From the NCBI GenBank assembly GCA_037440065.1, contig JBBIUV010000016.1:62001-126000 (forward strand): a DNA stretch of 64,000 bases, written 5' to 3'. Positions 18,556-26,270 of the stretch are shown here, piece after piece. The notes below the pieces were generated by a model that saw only the letters and a program-made list of their open reading frames with translations, was not told the origin of the DNA and did no database searches. The first letter of the stretch is position 1. Every line of letters starts with the position of its first letter. This DNA is from UBA1563 sp037440065 (GTDB lineage: Bacteria > Bacteroidota > Ignavibacteria > Ignavibacteriales > Ignavibacteriaceae). Both the position numbers and the translations under genes were made by a program.

Positions 18556-20214
18556 CTAGTAAACGTAAGTAGCTAAAAGAAGATCATCCGCAAGCGGAGC
18601 AGTAAGCATCGTAACAGTTGCACCGGTAATTGTATAATCATTTCCGGCACCGGCATTTTGAAGAACTCCATTTAAGAAGATCATTTCTTTACCGGCAACA
18701 GGAGCGTTTGCCAAAGTGAAAGCGGTATTACTTCCGTTCATCAATCCACCAGGAGTTTCCCGAACGATCAGACGGGTAATTGTAAGCTTTGTATTAATTT
18801 GTGTTTGAATTGACGAAGTAACACCCGATACATAACTTAACTCTGTAGCGGTAACGGTTGAAACAGCAACTTTACCGGAAGCATCTGAAATTAATGCAAC
18901 GTTAGCGGTTAAGTTTGCAGAAACAATTGTAGTAGCACCGCCGGTAATAGTGGCTTGTTTACTGTTGATCTGCGTTTGAATAGCGGAGGTTACACCGGAA
19001 ACATAACCAAGTTCGGTTGATGTAACAGCAGAAACCGCAACTTTACCACTAACATCAGAGACTAAAGCTTTGCTTGCTGTTAAATTAGTAGCAGTGATTG
19101 TCGAAGCACCGCCGGTAATTGTATCTTGTTTTGCACTAAATTGAGTTTGAATAGCACTTGTAACACCGGCTAAATATCCCAATTCGGTTGAAGATACTGC
19201 AGAGACAGCGACTTTACCGCTTGCATCTGAAATAAGTGCTTTATTAATGGTCAAATTGGAAGCTGTTATTGTAGTCGCCGCACCCGTAATAGCAGCCTGC
19301 TTATTGTTAAACGTGTTCCAATCAGCAGTTGATAAATAACCGCTAACAGTAGATGAAGCTGCTTTAACTTGGATCGTTAACCCGGTTCCAATAATAGCGC
19401 CGGTCCCACCGGTGATCGTTAAAACAGAGGAAGTAGATTCAGTAAGATTTCCCTTTGTAAGAGTAGCTTCCTTAGCGTTTAACTGAGTTTGAATGGCCGA
19501 AGTAACACCATTCAAATAACTGAACTCAGTATTATCAACTAATCCACCACCGATTTTCAAAGCATCAATACCGGTTGGCATATCGGTAGCAGCAAGAGTA
19601 GTTCCAGCCGTAACCCTTCCATAAGTATCAACGGTAACTTTTGTATAAGTTCCAGGAGTGCAAACACCAGAAGCTAAACTAATTGTGTTACCGCTTTTTG
19701 AAATACCTACTCCGGCAATCACTTGACCGGCGCCGGAGAATTGAACGAACGAGATAGCACCGGCTGCATCATCGACAATATCAGTCGGACCAAAGTCGGA
19801 GGTACAAACAAAACCATTATCACCGTTAACAGTACCTTCTTCCACAAAAACAAAAGAACCGCCAACGTGCATACCGGCAGCGAAATCTGCTGCTCTCGTC
19901 CATGCACCCGAAGAAGCAATATAAATACCGTTTGCCCTCTCATCACCATCATCCTTGCAAAGTACGCGATCACCGGCTACAAGAGTGATACCGTCTATTA
20001 ATAACAAACCGCTTTTGACAGTTACTTGCTCAGTGCTTGCAACACGGCACGATTTTTTAACATCCAAACCAATTGACATATTATCAACATAGTTTTTAGT
20101 CGCTGCATCTTGCGGACCAACGGGATCAGCAAGATTCGTAATTTTTTTAGAATTAAATGATAGATCGGCACTAATCTTTAATTGCCGTGAACCTTCAATT
20201 TTAGTGGTTGCCAT
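18556..20214 (-). CDS. Tail fibre with about 57-residue tandem repeats
   Basis: 552 residues. The N-terminus contains DPVGPQDAATKNYVDN, a hallmark of phage tail fibre proteins. The central half has four tandem units of about 57 residues, each marked by LGYxxGVTSAIQTQ followed by ITGGAxTI, NLT and LISDASGKVAVS, which form a repetitive shaft. The last 70 residues (beginning VRETPGGLMNGSNTAFTLAN, then FLNGVLQNAGAGNDYTITGA) make a separate beta module that recurs in the neighbouring gene at 20235. The DNA of the repeats is similar enough for slippage or recombination, so repeat number may vary between strains. The protein probably contacts the host surface. Confidence 0.85.
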   Translation of the reverse strand: MATTKIEGSRQLKISADLSFNSKKITNLADPVGPQDAATKNYVDNMSIGLDVKKSCRVASTEQVTVKSGLLLIDGITLVAGDRVLCKDDGDERANGIYIASSGAWTRAADFAAGMHVGGSFVFVEEGTVNGDNGFVCTSDFGPTDIVDDAAGAISFVQFSGAGQVIAGVGISKSGNTISLASGVCTPGTYTKVTVDTYGRVTAGTTLAATDMPTGIDALKIGGGLVDNTEFSYLNGVTSAIQTQLNAKEATLTKGNLTESTSSVLTITGGTGAIIGTGLTIQVKAASSTVSGYLSTADWNTFNNKQAAITGAATTITASNLTINKALISDASGKVAVSAVSSTELGYLAGVTSAIQTQFSAKQDTITGGASTITATNLTASKALVSDVSGKVAVSAVTSTELGYVSGVTSAIQTQINSKQATITGGATTIVSANLTANVALISDASGKVAVSTVTATELSYVSGVTSSIQTQINTKLTITRLIVRETPGGLMNGSNTAFTLANAPVAGKEMIFLNGVLQNAGAGNDYTITGATVTMLTAPLADDLLLATYVY

Positions 20215-20234
20215 TTTAACACCTCAAAAAAATA

Positions 20235-20810
20235 TTAATAAGAATAATTAACTAAAAGAATATCATCTGCCATTGGCGCAAAATTGAAATGAATAACTGC
20301 GCCGGTCAACGTAAAATCATTAGAAACACCTTTATTCATCAGTACACCATTTAGAAAGACCATAACATTACCATCAATAGGTACATGGGATAAAACGAAT
20401 AACTGATTTGCCATATTTAGAATACCGTAAGGAATCTCATTTATACCAATTCCATTAACACCTAAACGCTCAGGGCTATACTGCGGTATTGAATTATTAT
20501 AATTCAAAAGATGTTCTAAATGATTGTAAGAAAAAGTTTCAGTAGGAAACGATAAATTTTGAATTGCTACATAAAGGTTATTCTGCGCTGCGTCAATCAA
20601 ATCATTAAAGAAATCATAATAGGCAAATTGATTAGCAAAATCCGGCAAACTTATATTTGAATAATTTCTCGGAGTATTGAGGCTAAAAAAATATTGCGTA
20701 ACGATATCAGCAGAATCATGATAAGTGTCAATAGTGTTGGCAATGTCTAACGAACGAACTCTTTGTGCATGAAACTTATTAATGACGTTATAAAAATCTG
20801 TGATATTCAA
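20235..20810 (-). CDS. Tail protein sharing the fibre C-terminal module
   Basis: 191 residues. The N-terminal 115 residues are helical and unrecognised. The C-terminal 60 or so (SHVPIDGNVMVFLNGVLMNK, then VSNDFTLTGAVIHFNFAPMA and DDILLVNYSY) closely match the end of the adjacent fibre protein in order and spacing. The module therefore looks like a repeated particle-attachment or host-binding domain. The gene follows the frameshift-extended tail chaperone by two bases. Confidence 0.65.
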   Translation of the reverse strand: MNITDFYNVINKFHAQRVRSLDIANTIDTYHDSADIVTQYFFSLNTPRNYSNISLPDFANQFAYYDFFNDLIDAAQNNLYVAIQNLSFPTETFSYNHLEHLLNYNNSIPQYSPERLGVNGIGINEIPYGILNMANQLFVLSHVPIDGNVMVFLNGVLMNKGVSNDFTLTGAVIHFNFAPMADDILLVNYSY

Positions 20811-20812
20811 TT

Positions 20813-21441
20813 TTATTTTAACTTTTTATAGTATTGTAATTCTTTAACTTTGTACAAAAGCGAATTCAAGTGTTTTATTCTTTGCCGGTAATGAAATTCG
20901 TAAAGTTCAATGACCGGTTGTCCCAATAAAGCTTTGTATTTTAGATAATCGCCGTTCGATAACTCCAAAGGAATTATTGAAAGAGAATAATCGATTGACG
21001 GCTCAAAATGTTCATAGGGAAACTTCTGGAACTTTTGTAAATCATCATTTGCTTTTATCTCTATCGGATTGATTTCAGCAAAGAGAATATTCCATCGAGC
21101 AATAAATTCCCCTCTGAATCGAAAAAATCAGTTAAAGAATTTAGAATCTGAGCCGGTGGAACAGATTTAAGAAAATCCTCCGAAGGGGGATTTCCCTCTT
21201 TATCCATAAGATAAAGCTGTATTAAAGAAATAGCTGTCCCCGATTGAAAAAGATATTTAATTAACGCAACCGGTGTAGCAGTATCACTATGATTAATGCT
21301 TTGAAAAACATCCGCAAAAAGATGGAAATTCTCAAACGAAATTGATTTATAAGAAAAGATTGAACCATTCAACAATTGTTCTTTTGGAAGAGGGAGAACA
21401 ATCTTATCGGTAAGTTCGGTTTTTTTATTTTGCTTCTTCAT
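20813..21441 (-). CDS. Tail assembly chaperone, long form made by -1 frameshift
   Basis: The frame after the slippery site is open to a TAA at 20813-20815 and has no usable start of its own. A -1 shift at codons 106-107 of the short gene would add 102 residues, starting RFRGEFIARWNILFAEINPI and ending LQYYKKLK, for a product of 209 residues. This matches the gpG/gpGT arrangement of phage lambda and many other siphophages, where a shared N-terminus and a frameshifted C-terminal extension chaperone tape measure assembly. The position, between tail tube and tape measure, is the expected one. The extension is rich in Tyr, Lys and Leu and helical at its end. Frameshifting is inferred from sequence only. 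Confidence 0.75.
21061..21441 (-). CDS. Tail assembly chaperone, short form
   Basis: 126 residues, starting MKKQNKKTELTDKIVLPLPK. The sequence is typical of gpG-like chaperones: a mostly helical body with a phenylalanine-rich middle (FENFHLFADVFQ). It terminates with the zero-frame TAG at 21061 if the ribosome does not slip at 21121-21127. It is encoded between the tail tube and the fibre genes. The short form would be the major product, with the frameshifted form made in lower amounts. Confidence 0.7.
   Translation of the reverse strand: MKKQNKKTELTDKIVLPLPKEQLLNGSIFSYKSISFENFHLFADVFQSINHSDTATPVALIKYLFQSGTAISLIQLYLMDKEGNPPSEDFLKSVPPAQILNSLTDFFDSEGNLLLDGIFSLLKSIR
21121..21127 (-). promoter_or_regulatory. 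Slippery heptamer for -1 ribosomal frameshift
   Basis: The minus strand reads T TTT TTC in the zero frame (GAT TTT TTC, codons 105-107), the canonical X XXY YYZ arrangement. Zero-frame translation stops at 21061, whereas the -1 frame stays open for 102 more codons. Confidence 0.75.
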
Positions 21442-21516
21442 GTGTTCCTTAAAAAAGAATCTGTAATTAAAAAAAGAGGGAGAGGGAAAATCCTCTCCCT
21501 TAATGAATTAAAAGTA

Positions 21517-22173
21517 CTAGACTTGTACATCAAGTTTATCGATACCGGTTTCCTCAGTCGGAGTACCAACCAAAGAAGCCCTCATACTCTCAAAACGGTT
21601 ACTGACAAGATCATAAGTTCCGACAGGAGCGCTATGATTAACCGTATTAGGAGCGGTTTCAGGAACAGTCGTTGGAGTAGTAAACGCCCAAGGAGCAGGA
21701 GCAGAGCCCCAAGGATTAGGATCGTAAACGTCTCTGATATTTCTGACAAATTTCTTCCCGGAAATGATCGTTTTCGTGTTTCCATCCTTATCAAAAACAT
21801 CATCAACAGAAATTTGTACATAAATATCTTTGATATAGAGATTCAACGGATGTAAATTGATGGTACAAAGTTCATTTTTGAATTTTTCGATCTGGAATCT
21901 CGAATACATTTGAATAGATTCAATTGTGAATTCAAAATCATATCCTCTTTGAAATTCAGATCCGTCACCCAATCTTCGAACATTAGGAGTAAGTTTAACC
22001 TTAACACCGGCTTCGGGGAAATAGCCAAAGTTCAACATTTTATTATTGCCAGCAGCTAACCAAGCGACATCGGTTGAATAAAGATTTTCATTTGTATTTA
22101 TCAGAACATCCGAAATAAAAGCATCAAGAACCGTACTTTTATCCCTTTTCAGATTTATCACTTGTAAAGCCAT
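21517..22173 (-). CDS. Putative major tail tube protein
   Basis: 218 residues, beta-rich, no signal peptide. It is placed directly upstream of the frameshifted tail chaperone, where siphophages encode their tail tube. The first 130 residues show alternating strands (VKLTPNVRRLGDGSEFQRGY, then DFEFTIESIQMYSRFQIEKF), as in tube monomers. The C-terminal 70 are Pro- and Thr-rich (TTPTTVPETAPN) and may be an exposed decoration. No specific family is recognised, so the call depends mainly on context. Confidence 0.6.
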   Translation of the reverse strand: MALQVINLKRDKSTVLDAFISDVLINTNENLYSTDVAWLAAGNNKMLNFGYFPEAGVKVKLTPNVRRLGDGSEFQRGYDFEFTIESIQMYSRFQIEKFKNELCTINLHPLNLYIKDIYVQISVDDVFDKDGNTKTIISGKKFVRNIRDVYDPNPWGSAPAPWAFTTPTTVPETAPNTVNHSAPVGTYDLVSNRFESMRASLVGTPTEETGIDKLDVQV

Positions 22174-22197
22174 AGAAGAACTCCTAAAAAATAGTTG

Positions 22198-22548
22198 TTA
22201 GTTAAACGCGAATAGGAAGAGACTGAAAACAATAGCAGTTACCGTTGAACCGAAAAGAAAATTATCGTACCATGAAGGAGTTAATTCAGTCACTAAACTT
22301 TTATACGATGTTTCTTTCTGATTGAATAATTTTTCTTTTGTCTTATACTCCAAAATGATTTTTGCGTACTGTGATAACAGTACCGAATTCAAAGAATCTT
22401 CTTCTACAAGAAAATCATGTTCATTAAGTGCAACTGCAATTTGTTTCAGTTCATCAGTTGTGAAGCTGTTGGACTGTCCGTAAATGTTGCAGTTGTTGCT
22501 TAATGTGATTAACAATAACAGTATCACTATGTAGAGAATCGATCTCAT
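22198..22548 (-). CDS. Putative lysis protein with signal peptide and C-terminal membrane segment
   Basis: 116 residues: an N-terminal hydrophobic export signal (MRSILYIVILLLLITLS), a helical charged middle, and a second hydrophobic segment at the C-terminus (STVTAIVFSLFLFAF). Its 5' end overlaps the 3' end of the upstream gene by 95 bases in another frame, the arrangement typical of spanin pairs Rz/Rz1. The Cys near residue 20 is not in a good lipobox, and a C-terminal membrane segment is not typical of an outer-membrane spanin. A holin-type or divergent spanin role is therefore possible. The assignment depends on context. Confidence 0.5.
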   Translation of the reverse strand: MRSILYIVILLLLITLSNNCNIYGQSNSFTTDELKQIAVALNEHDFLVEEDSLNSVLLSQYAKIILEYKTKEKLFNQKETSYKSLVTELTPSWYDNFLFGSTVTAIVFSLFLFAFN

Positions 22549-22810
22549 AAAATTTCTGTGTGTAATAATTTTTAATTTCTGTTTTTTTATTTGTTATGAT
22601 CTGAACACTGTCTAACCGTGATTGTGTTATCGCATTTATAGAATCAATCTCCACCGTAAGGGACCGGATTGATTTTTCAAAAGTCATATTGCCCGATTTA
22701 ATTCTATCATTTATAGCAGTTAGAAAAATGATGTTGAAAATGACTAACACTAATAACATCACGAACCAAACAATATGAATCGGTCTTATCTGCAAGGTCA
22801 ACCTCTCCAA
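22454..22810 (-). CDS. Putative inner-membrane spanin (Rz-like)
   Basis: 118 residues. A single N-terminal membrane anchor (about 13-33, IVWFVMLLVLVIFNIIFLTA) is followed by an extended, charged, helical periplasmic part, probably coiled coil. This is the architecture of an i-spanin. It starts 13 bases inside the end of the M15 endolysin gene and its 3' end is overlapped by the next gene. The order endolysin, Rz-like, overlapping small membrane protein supports a role in outer-membrane disruption at lysis. No sequence family is recognised. Confidence 0.6.
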   Translation of the reverse strand: MERLTLQIRPIHIVWFVMLLVLVIFNIIFLTAINDRIKSGNMTFEKSIRSLTVEIDSINAITQSRLDSVQIITNKKTEIKNYYTQKFYEIDSLHSDTVIVNHIKQQLQHLRTVQQLHN

Positions 22811-23262
22811 ACTGCAGGAGCTAATCTTCCTAACAGTCCCCTGGTATCGATGTGAATGAACGTATCGTACAAACCAACTCCACCTATGAGATTATTCATT
22901 TTGAATGGTTTACCATGAAAAGTAAAATCAAAGGCATATTTACCTCTCAAAACAGAATGATAGATCGCTTCCAATTGAGAAAAAGAAGTCTCAACCGGAG
23001 CGAAATCAATTGCATTGTAAGAAAGATGCAATGAGCTTGGTTTTCCCCCTACTTCTTCATTATGATTTTTATCCCGATAAGTAGAATGAACGATAATCGG
23101 TTTACCGATATCCGTTCTGATCAACTGCAGCAGCTTCAAAGTTGGTGCAATATTCTCGATCAATCCGGAAGGGATATTCCTTAAAGGATAACCATTCAAA
23201 ATTTCTTCTTCGGTGAAATTCGTAATCGAATTATCAGCGATTATTTTTTGTATTAGGCTCAT
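22798..23262 (-). CDS. Peptidase M15-family endolysin
   Basis: 154 residues forming one M15A/DUF882-type domain. Zinc ligands are visible: His79 and Asp86 in SLHLSYNAIDF and His137 in FIHIDTRG. The STYR segment at 60-63 is also characteristic. Such enzymes cut D-Ala or cross-bridge peptide bonds in peptidoglycan. There is no signal peptide, so export through a holin is expected. Its ATG overlaps the stop of the 54-residue membrane protein (ATGA), and its end overlaps the Rz-like gene, so the cassette is translationally linked. Confidence 0.88.
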   Translation of the reverse strand: MSLIQKIIADNSITNFTEEEILNGYPLRNIPSGLIENIAPTLKLLQLIRTDIGKPIIVHSTYRDKNHNEEVGGKPSSLHLSYNAIDFAPVETSFSQLEAIYHSVLRGKYAFDFTFHGKPFKMNNLIGGVGLYDTFIHIDTRGLLGRLAPAVWRG

Positions 23263-23423
23263 TGCTTATTGAAATCCTTTGCGTTAAGTAATCCCAAACC
23301 GGAAACAAAGAAAGGGGAAGCCGTCACCCAATCATTCGATCTAAACCCGATCAATAAACCAAATCCAATTGATAGAAGACCGAAGAAAGAAGTTTTCCAG
23401 TGAGATAAAAAGTTTTTCATCAT
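23259..23423 (-). CDS. Tiny membrane protein, possible holin
   Basis: A 54-residue frame, MMKNFLSHWKTSFFGLLSIG and onward to LLNAKDFNKQ, with one hydrophobic segment (SFFGLLSIGFGLLIGF) and a second weak one (FFVSGLGLL). Both ends overlap neighbours: the ATGATGA at 23417-23423 joins it to the upstream gene, and the final ATGA joins it to the endolysin. These overlaps are good evidence that it is translated. Its position immediately before an endolysin suggests a holin or holin-associated protein, but the family is not recognised. Confidence 0.65.
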   Translation of the reverse strand: MMKNFLSHWKTSFFGLLSIGFGLLIGFRSNDWVTASPFFVSGLGLLNAKDFNKQ

Positions 23424-23707
23424 CCAACTCTTTTTAAGATCTCTTTAACATCAGATTCAACAGTAGTTAATTTCTTCTCAATATTTTCAACCTTTGTTTC
23501 AAGACGAGCGCCGGAAACATTCGAATAAGAAGATTGATTGCTTGCATGGGTAGCTATTTTTTCATCGATCAACAGCGCAGCTTCGTTTCTATCAATTTTA
23601 TTTTTCATTTGAGTTTTGATCACTCCATAATTAACCCCTATGAGAATGGTAGAAGTGAGAATAAACCCGAAATTTTGATGCAGAAATTGAGAGAGAGTGA
23701 TTTCCAT
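23420..23707 (-). CDS. Membrane-anchored coiled-coil protein of the lysis cassette
   Basis: 95 residues: a membrane segment near residues 13-31 (FGFILTSTILIGVNYGVI), then a charged heptad-like helix to the end (LETKVENIEKKLTTVESDVK). This resembles small phage holin or haemolysin-XhlA-like proteins, although XhlA has the membrane segment at the C-terminus. It opens the lysis cassette, ahead of the 54-residue protein and the endolysin. Confidence 0.55.
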   Translation of the reverse strand: MEITLSQFLHQNFGFILTSTILIGVNYGVIKTQMKNKIDRNEAALLIDEKIATHASNQSSYSNVSGARLETKVENIEKKLTTVESDVKEILKRVG

Positions 23708-23730
23708 AAATATTTTCTTGATTAAACTAG

Positions 23731-24183
23731 TTAAGTAAAAGAATATTCAGTTTCAAAAAAGATCGAATGCTCAAAAACCCCATATTTATTTTTATATTGT
23801 TTCAGTTCATCCCTCATGATTCTGAAAGGTTTCATCTTAGTAGAGTCAATGTTAGTTCCATTGATCAATGAAACAACATCTTTAAAAACAATCAAAGATT
23901 GATCGTCCTGGATCAAACTTTGATAGACCACCGACACTTTGAATTGAGGTTTTGCTACTACATTTGAAGGAAGATTTATGTTATTCTGTGAATAAGAATA
24001 AATCGAACCTTCGTAAGACAAAAGAACACTTCCCGAAGTGATCAAAGCTTCATCGATCGTCATACTGCTTTTCAAGTAGGGAAAGAGAAACGTTTGCGCT
24101 TCAAGAATCCCGGAGAGAAAAGCTTTCAACACTAAAGGATTAATCATAAGTGAACATCCTTGAATTCTCGATAGCAACTTCAC
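23731..24183 (-). CDS. Putative head-tail connector or tail completion protein
   Basis: 150 residues, no signal peptide. The N-terminal half is helical and hydrophobic (VLKAFLSGILEAQTFLFPYL), and the C-terminal half is beta-rich (QPQFKVSVVYQSLIQDDQSL-like strands). It overlaps the end of the upstream head-completion gene by 44 bases in another frame. The place, after head completion and before tail tube, fits tail terminator or connector proteins such as those near Mu gp37. No family match can be stated. Confidence 0.5.
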   Translation of the reverse strand: MKLLSRIQGCSLMINPLVLKAFLSGILEAQTFLFPYLKSSMTIDEALITSGSVLLSYEGSIYSYSQNNINLPSNVVAKPQFKVSVVYQSLIQDDQSLIVFKDVVSLINGTNIDSTKMKPFRIMRDELKQYKNKYGVFEHSIFFETEYSFT

Positions 24184-24559
24184 TTACTGAAGAGTTCACA
24201 AACTGAGGTAATGAGAGAGCATCTAACTTTCGTTGATTTATCGACAAAAGATTTTCTCTGTGCTCTTTGCAAGCATCCTTAATTGATGACGGAACAGGGA
24301 GGACGCCTCTCCGTTTATAAACAAATTCAGCAGTGAAGTCATTAACCATATTTTGAATGAGAACGGAGTCATAATCGGGATTCGATAAATAGAGAGCGAC
24401 TTCTGCCTCAGCTTGTTTGATACATTGAACCAAACGCAAGGAACAGACATCCGATTCAAGATCAAAATCGATAAGGTTGGTCGCTCTCTTTTCATCGTTC
24501 AAAAGATTGGAGATCAATTCCTTCGAATAGAACTTAAAGTATCCCGAAATAGACTGCAT
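24140..24559 (-). CDS. Head completion adaptor, Mu gp36/DUF1320-like
   Basis: 139 residues, almost all helical. The pattern is an N-terminal segment ending in Leu-Leu-Asn-Asp-Glu, a central AEAEVALYLSN helix, and a C-terminal helix bundle ending in a charged linker. This is reminiscent of gp36-like (DUF1320) adaptor proteins, which bind under the portal. It follows the decoration protein, as in Mu-like head modules. The similarity is one of architecture and position rather than a clear motif. Confidence 0.55.
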   Translation of the reverse strand: MQSISGYFKFYSKELISNLLNDEKRATNLIDFDLESDVCSLRLVQCIKQAEAEVALYLSNPDYDSVLIQNMVNDFTAEFVYKRRGVLPVPSSIKDACKEHRENLLSINQRKLDALSLPQFVNSSVSEVAIENSRMFTYD

Positions 24560-24573
24560 ACGTAAACTTCAGA

Positions 24574-24909
24574 TTAAACCAGTTTAACTCTGATAAGCTG
24601 ATCAGCGCCGGTTGCAGCATCCAACGCATACCCGTTGAGAGCACCCGCAACTTTAGTGACCGCTTTACTATCAACGTCGGCAGAAATTTCCGCGCCAATA
24701 GCTACGGCAGCGCCCGACTTTACTAGGACGATACCGGCGACCGCTACAGGAGCTTGTTCACCGGTTAAAACATTTTCAGCTAAGACACCGAGAGCCTTAT
24801 CATTTGCGGCGCACAGAGCGCCGGTAAAACCAATAAAAAGGTTTTTCTTTGTAGAGAGATCAACAACAGCTTTGATTGAAGTGGTTAAAATTATTTGTTC
24901 GGTTTTCAT
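24574..24909 (-). CDS. DUF2190-like capsid decoration protein
   Basis: 111 residues, rich in Ala, Val and Gly, with a beta-barrel look (GVLAENVLTGEQAPVAVAGI, then VLVKSGAAVAIGAEISADVD) as in DUF2190 proteins that trimerise on the capsid surface. The order protease, small protein, decoration protein around the capsid is as in Mu-like and other phages. A hairpin lies just upstream of its start. Confidence 0.75.
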   Translation of the reverse strand: MKTEQIILTTSIKAVVDLSTKKNLFIGFTGALCAANDKALGVLAENVLTGEQAPVAVAGIVLVKSGAAVAIGAEISADVDSKAVTKVAGALNGYALDAATGADQLIRVKLV

Positions 24910-24944
24910 AATATCTCCAGTTAAAAGTTTCCACCAGAGGCGGA

Positions 24945-24959
24945 TCAGCCTTTGGCTGA
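24945..24959. repeat. Hairpin between capsid-region genes
   Basis: TCAGCC, TTT, GGCTGA form a perfect stem upstream of the decoration gene. There is no T run, so it is not an obvious terminator. It may stabilise or process the mRNA, or may be a dispersed palindromic repeat. Confidence 0.4.
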
Positions 24960-24975
24960 GAAAATAAAAAGTCAG

Positions 24976-25248
24976 TTAATTATTTTTTCTAGGACGACCG
25001 CGGCTTGACTTTGAAGCGACGGTTTCCGTTTCAGAATGAACTGTAGAAGACACTACAGGCTCATCTATAGGGACTAAAAAAGCAGCAAACGACGGCTCAA
25101 AGAAATCTACAGTTGAACCTTCCGGAATAACTTTTTTATTTTTATAAAGATCAGTCCCGACAACTCTGTAATATTGCTTTGCTGGTTGATCCGGCGATCG
25201 GGGTAAATCGCCGGTTTGATTTGCATCAGTTAAATTATCTTGCGACAT
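24976..25248 (-). CDS. Small phage structural-region protein, unknown
   Basis: 90 residues from the ATG at 25248; a GTG nine bases earlier is less likely because AAGGGTG precedes the ATG at a suitable distance. Composition is Pro-, Ser- and Arg-rich, with a basic C-terminus (KSSRGRPRKNN, AT-hook-like GRPRK). The middle segment YYRVVGTDLYKNKKVIPEGS suggests a small beta domain. Its position between major capsid and decoration genes suggests a capsid-associated role. Confidence 0.5.
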   Translation of the reverse strand: MSQDNLTDANQTGDLPRSPDQPAKQYYRVVGTDLYKNKKVIPEGSTVDFFEPSFAAFLVPIDEPVVSSTVHSETETVASKSSRGRPRKNN

Positions 25249-25281
25249 AAAAAACACCCTTCTTCAATTATCAGTAAGTAA

Positions 25282-26205
25282 TTATGAGTTTGTATCGTTA
25301 ATTAAAAATCCGGCGTCAGCTCCAACAATAAGCGCCTGGAAAATATCGGTATTTCTGACGAACTCAACTTTGTTCCCTTCACCGGCATAGACATCAACGA
25401 TCGGGAAATTCCTTTTCTTGAACGTATACCCAAACGAAGGTTCGTACAAACTTCTTTCAACGTTGGTAGCTTGACCCGGAATGTAGGCAAGGACAACATT
25501 GTCGGACCAAACATCAGCGAAGACATCATCATCGGAAGAATAGACAGCCTCACCAATACAAAGATTTGGGATCTCTAAGAGAGATGCAAGGAGAGCCGGA
25601 GTCATGATGGCATGCTGGGTGTAACGGATCTTCTCTAAAATCTTCGGATGGTTCTTCAAAGCAGAATAAGCAGAAGCTCCAATGATGGCAACATTAGGAC
25701 GCTTAGCGATCTTCGCGCGAACAGCTTCTTTAGCAGATTCAAAGATGTGAACAGGATTACTTGCGTCATTATCAAACTTATCACCGGCAGCAAGGGTTAC
25801 TTTATTCCCAACCGGAAAGGAAGCAAGGTTCTGGACAAGATCAGCAACTTGCTTTTCCAAACGAAGTTTTATCGTCTCAGTGGTTACATGCGTTGCATAA
25901 ACTTTGAGATTACGTATATCCTCAGCTACTTCACGGTAATCCATCGGATAAGCGATATCATGTTCAGTTAACGAATAGGGGAGAGTATTAATCCCTTCAG
26001 GATTGATCACATTTGAATTAGCCCGGATAGCTCTTTCCGTATTGTAAATCTTAAAAGCTTCCTTGTTAAACAAAGGAACTTTCCCTCCTTCTTTTTCAAC
26101 AAACACTTCGGGGAAGAGTTGAGAAGCGACTAAATTTGGTTGAGAAAACCCTCTTGCAAGGGAAGTTAAGACCGGATCAACGATTCTTTTATTTAAGAGC
26201 GACAT
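25282..26205 (-). CDS. Major capsid protein
   Basis: 307 residues, single domain. It starts LLNKRIVDPVLTSLARGFSQ and includes strand-rich text such as PNVAIIGASAYSALKNHPKI and a C-terminal VEFVRNTDIFQALIVGADAG. It resembles the major capsid proteins of phages with Mu-like modules, where an HK97 fold is expected. It is preceded by the protease/scaffold gene and followed by the decoration protein. No separate delta domain is seen, consistent with scaffolding being supplied by the upstream gpI-like protein. Confidence 0.85.
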   Translation of the reverse strand: MSLLNKRIVDPVLTSLARGFSQPNLVASQLFPEVFVEKEGGKVPLFNKEAFKIYNTERAIRANSNVINPEGINTLPYSLTEHDIAYPMDYREVAEDIRNLKVYATHVTTETIKLRLEKQVADLVQNLASFPVGNKVTLAAGDKFDNDASNPVHIFESAKEAVRAKIAKRPNVAIIGASAYSALKNHPKILEKIRYTQHAIMTPALLASLLEIPNLCIGEAVYSSDDDVFADVWSDNVVLAYIPGQATNVERSLYEPSFGYTFKKRNFPIVDVYAGEGNKVEFVRNTDIFQALIVGADAGFLINDTNS

Positions 26206-26243
26206 ATAAACCTCAAATTAGGAATTAGGAATTACGAATTAGG

Positions 26244-26258
26244 CCCGCCTGGGGCGGG
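26244..26258. repeat. GC-rich hairpin upstream of the capsid gene
   Basis: CCCGCC, TGG, GGCGGG lies in the 65-base gap before the capsid start, in an otherwise AT-rich stretch flanked by repeated GAATTA words. It looks like a dispersed palindromic repeat or mRNA-processing hairpin. It is unlike the local base composition. Confidence 0.45.
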
Positions 26259-26270
26259 TTCAATTTAGAA

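Noticed and set aside
17893..20214. Diversity-generating retroelement acting on the tail fibre
   Set aside because: No reverse transcriptase or template repeat is visible. The similarity between units is explained by tandem duplication.
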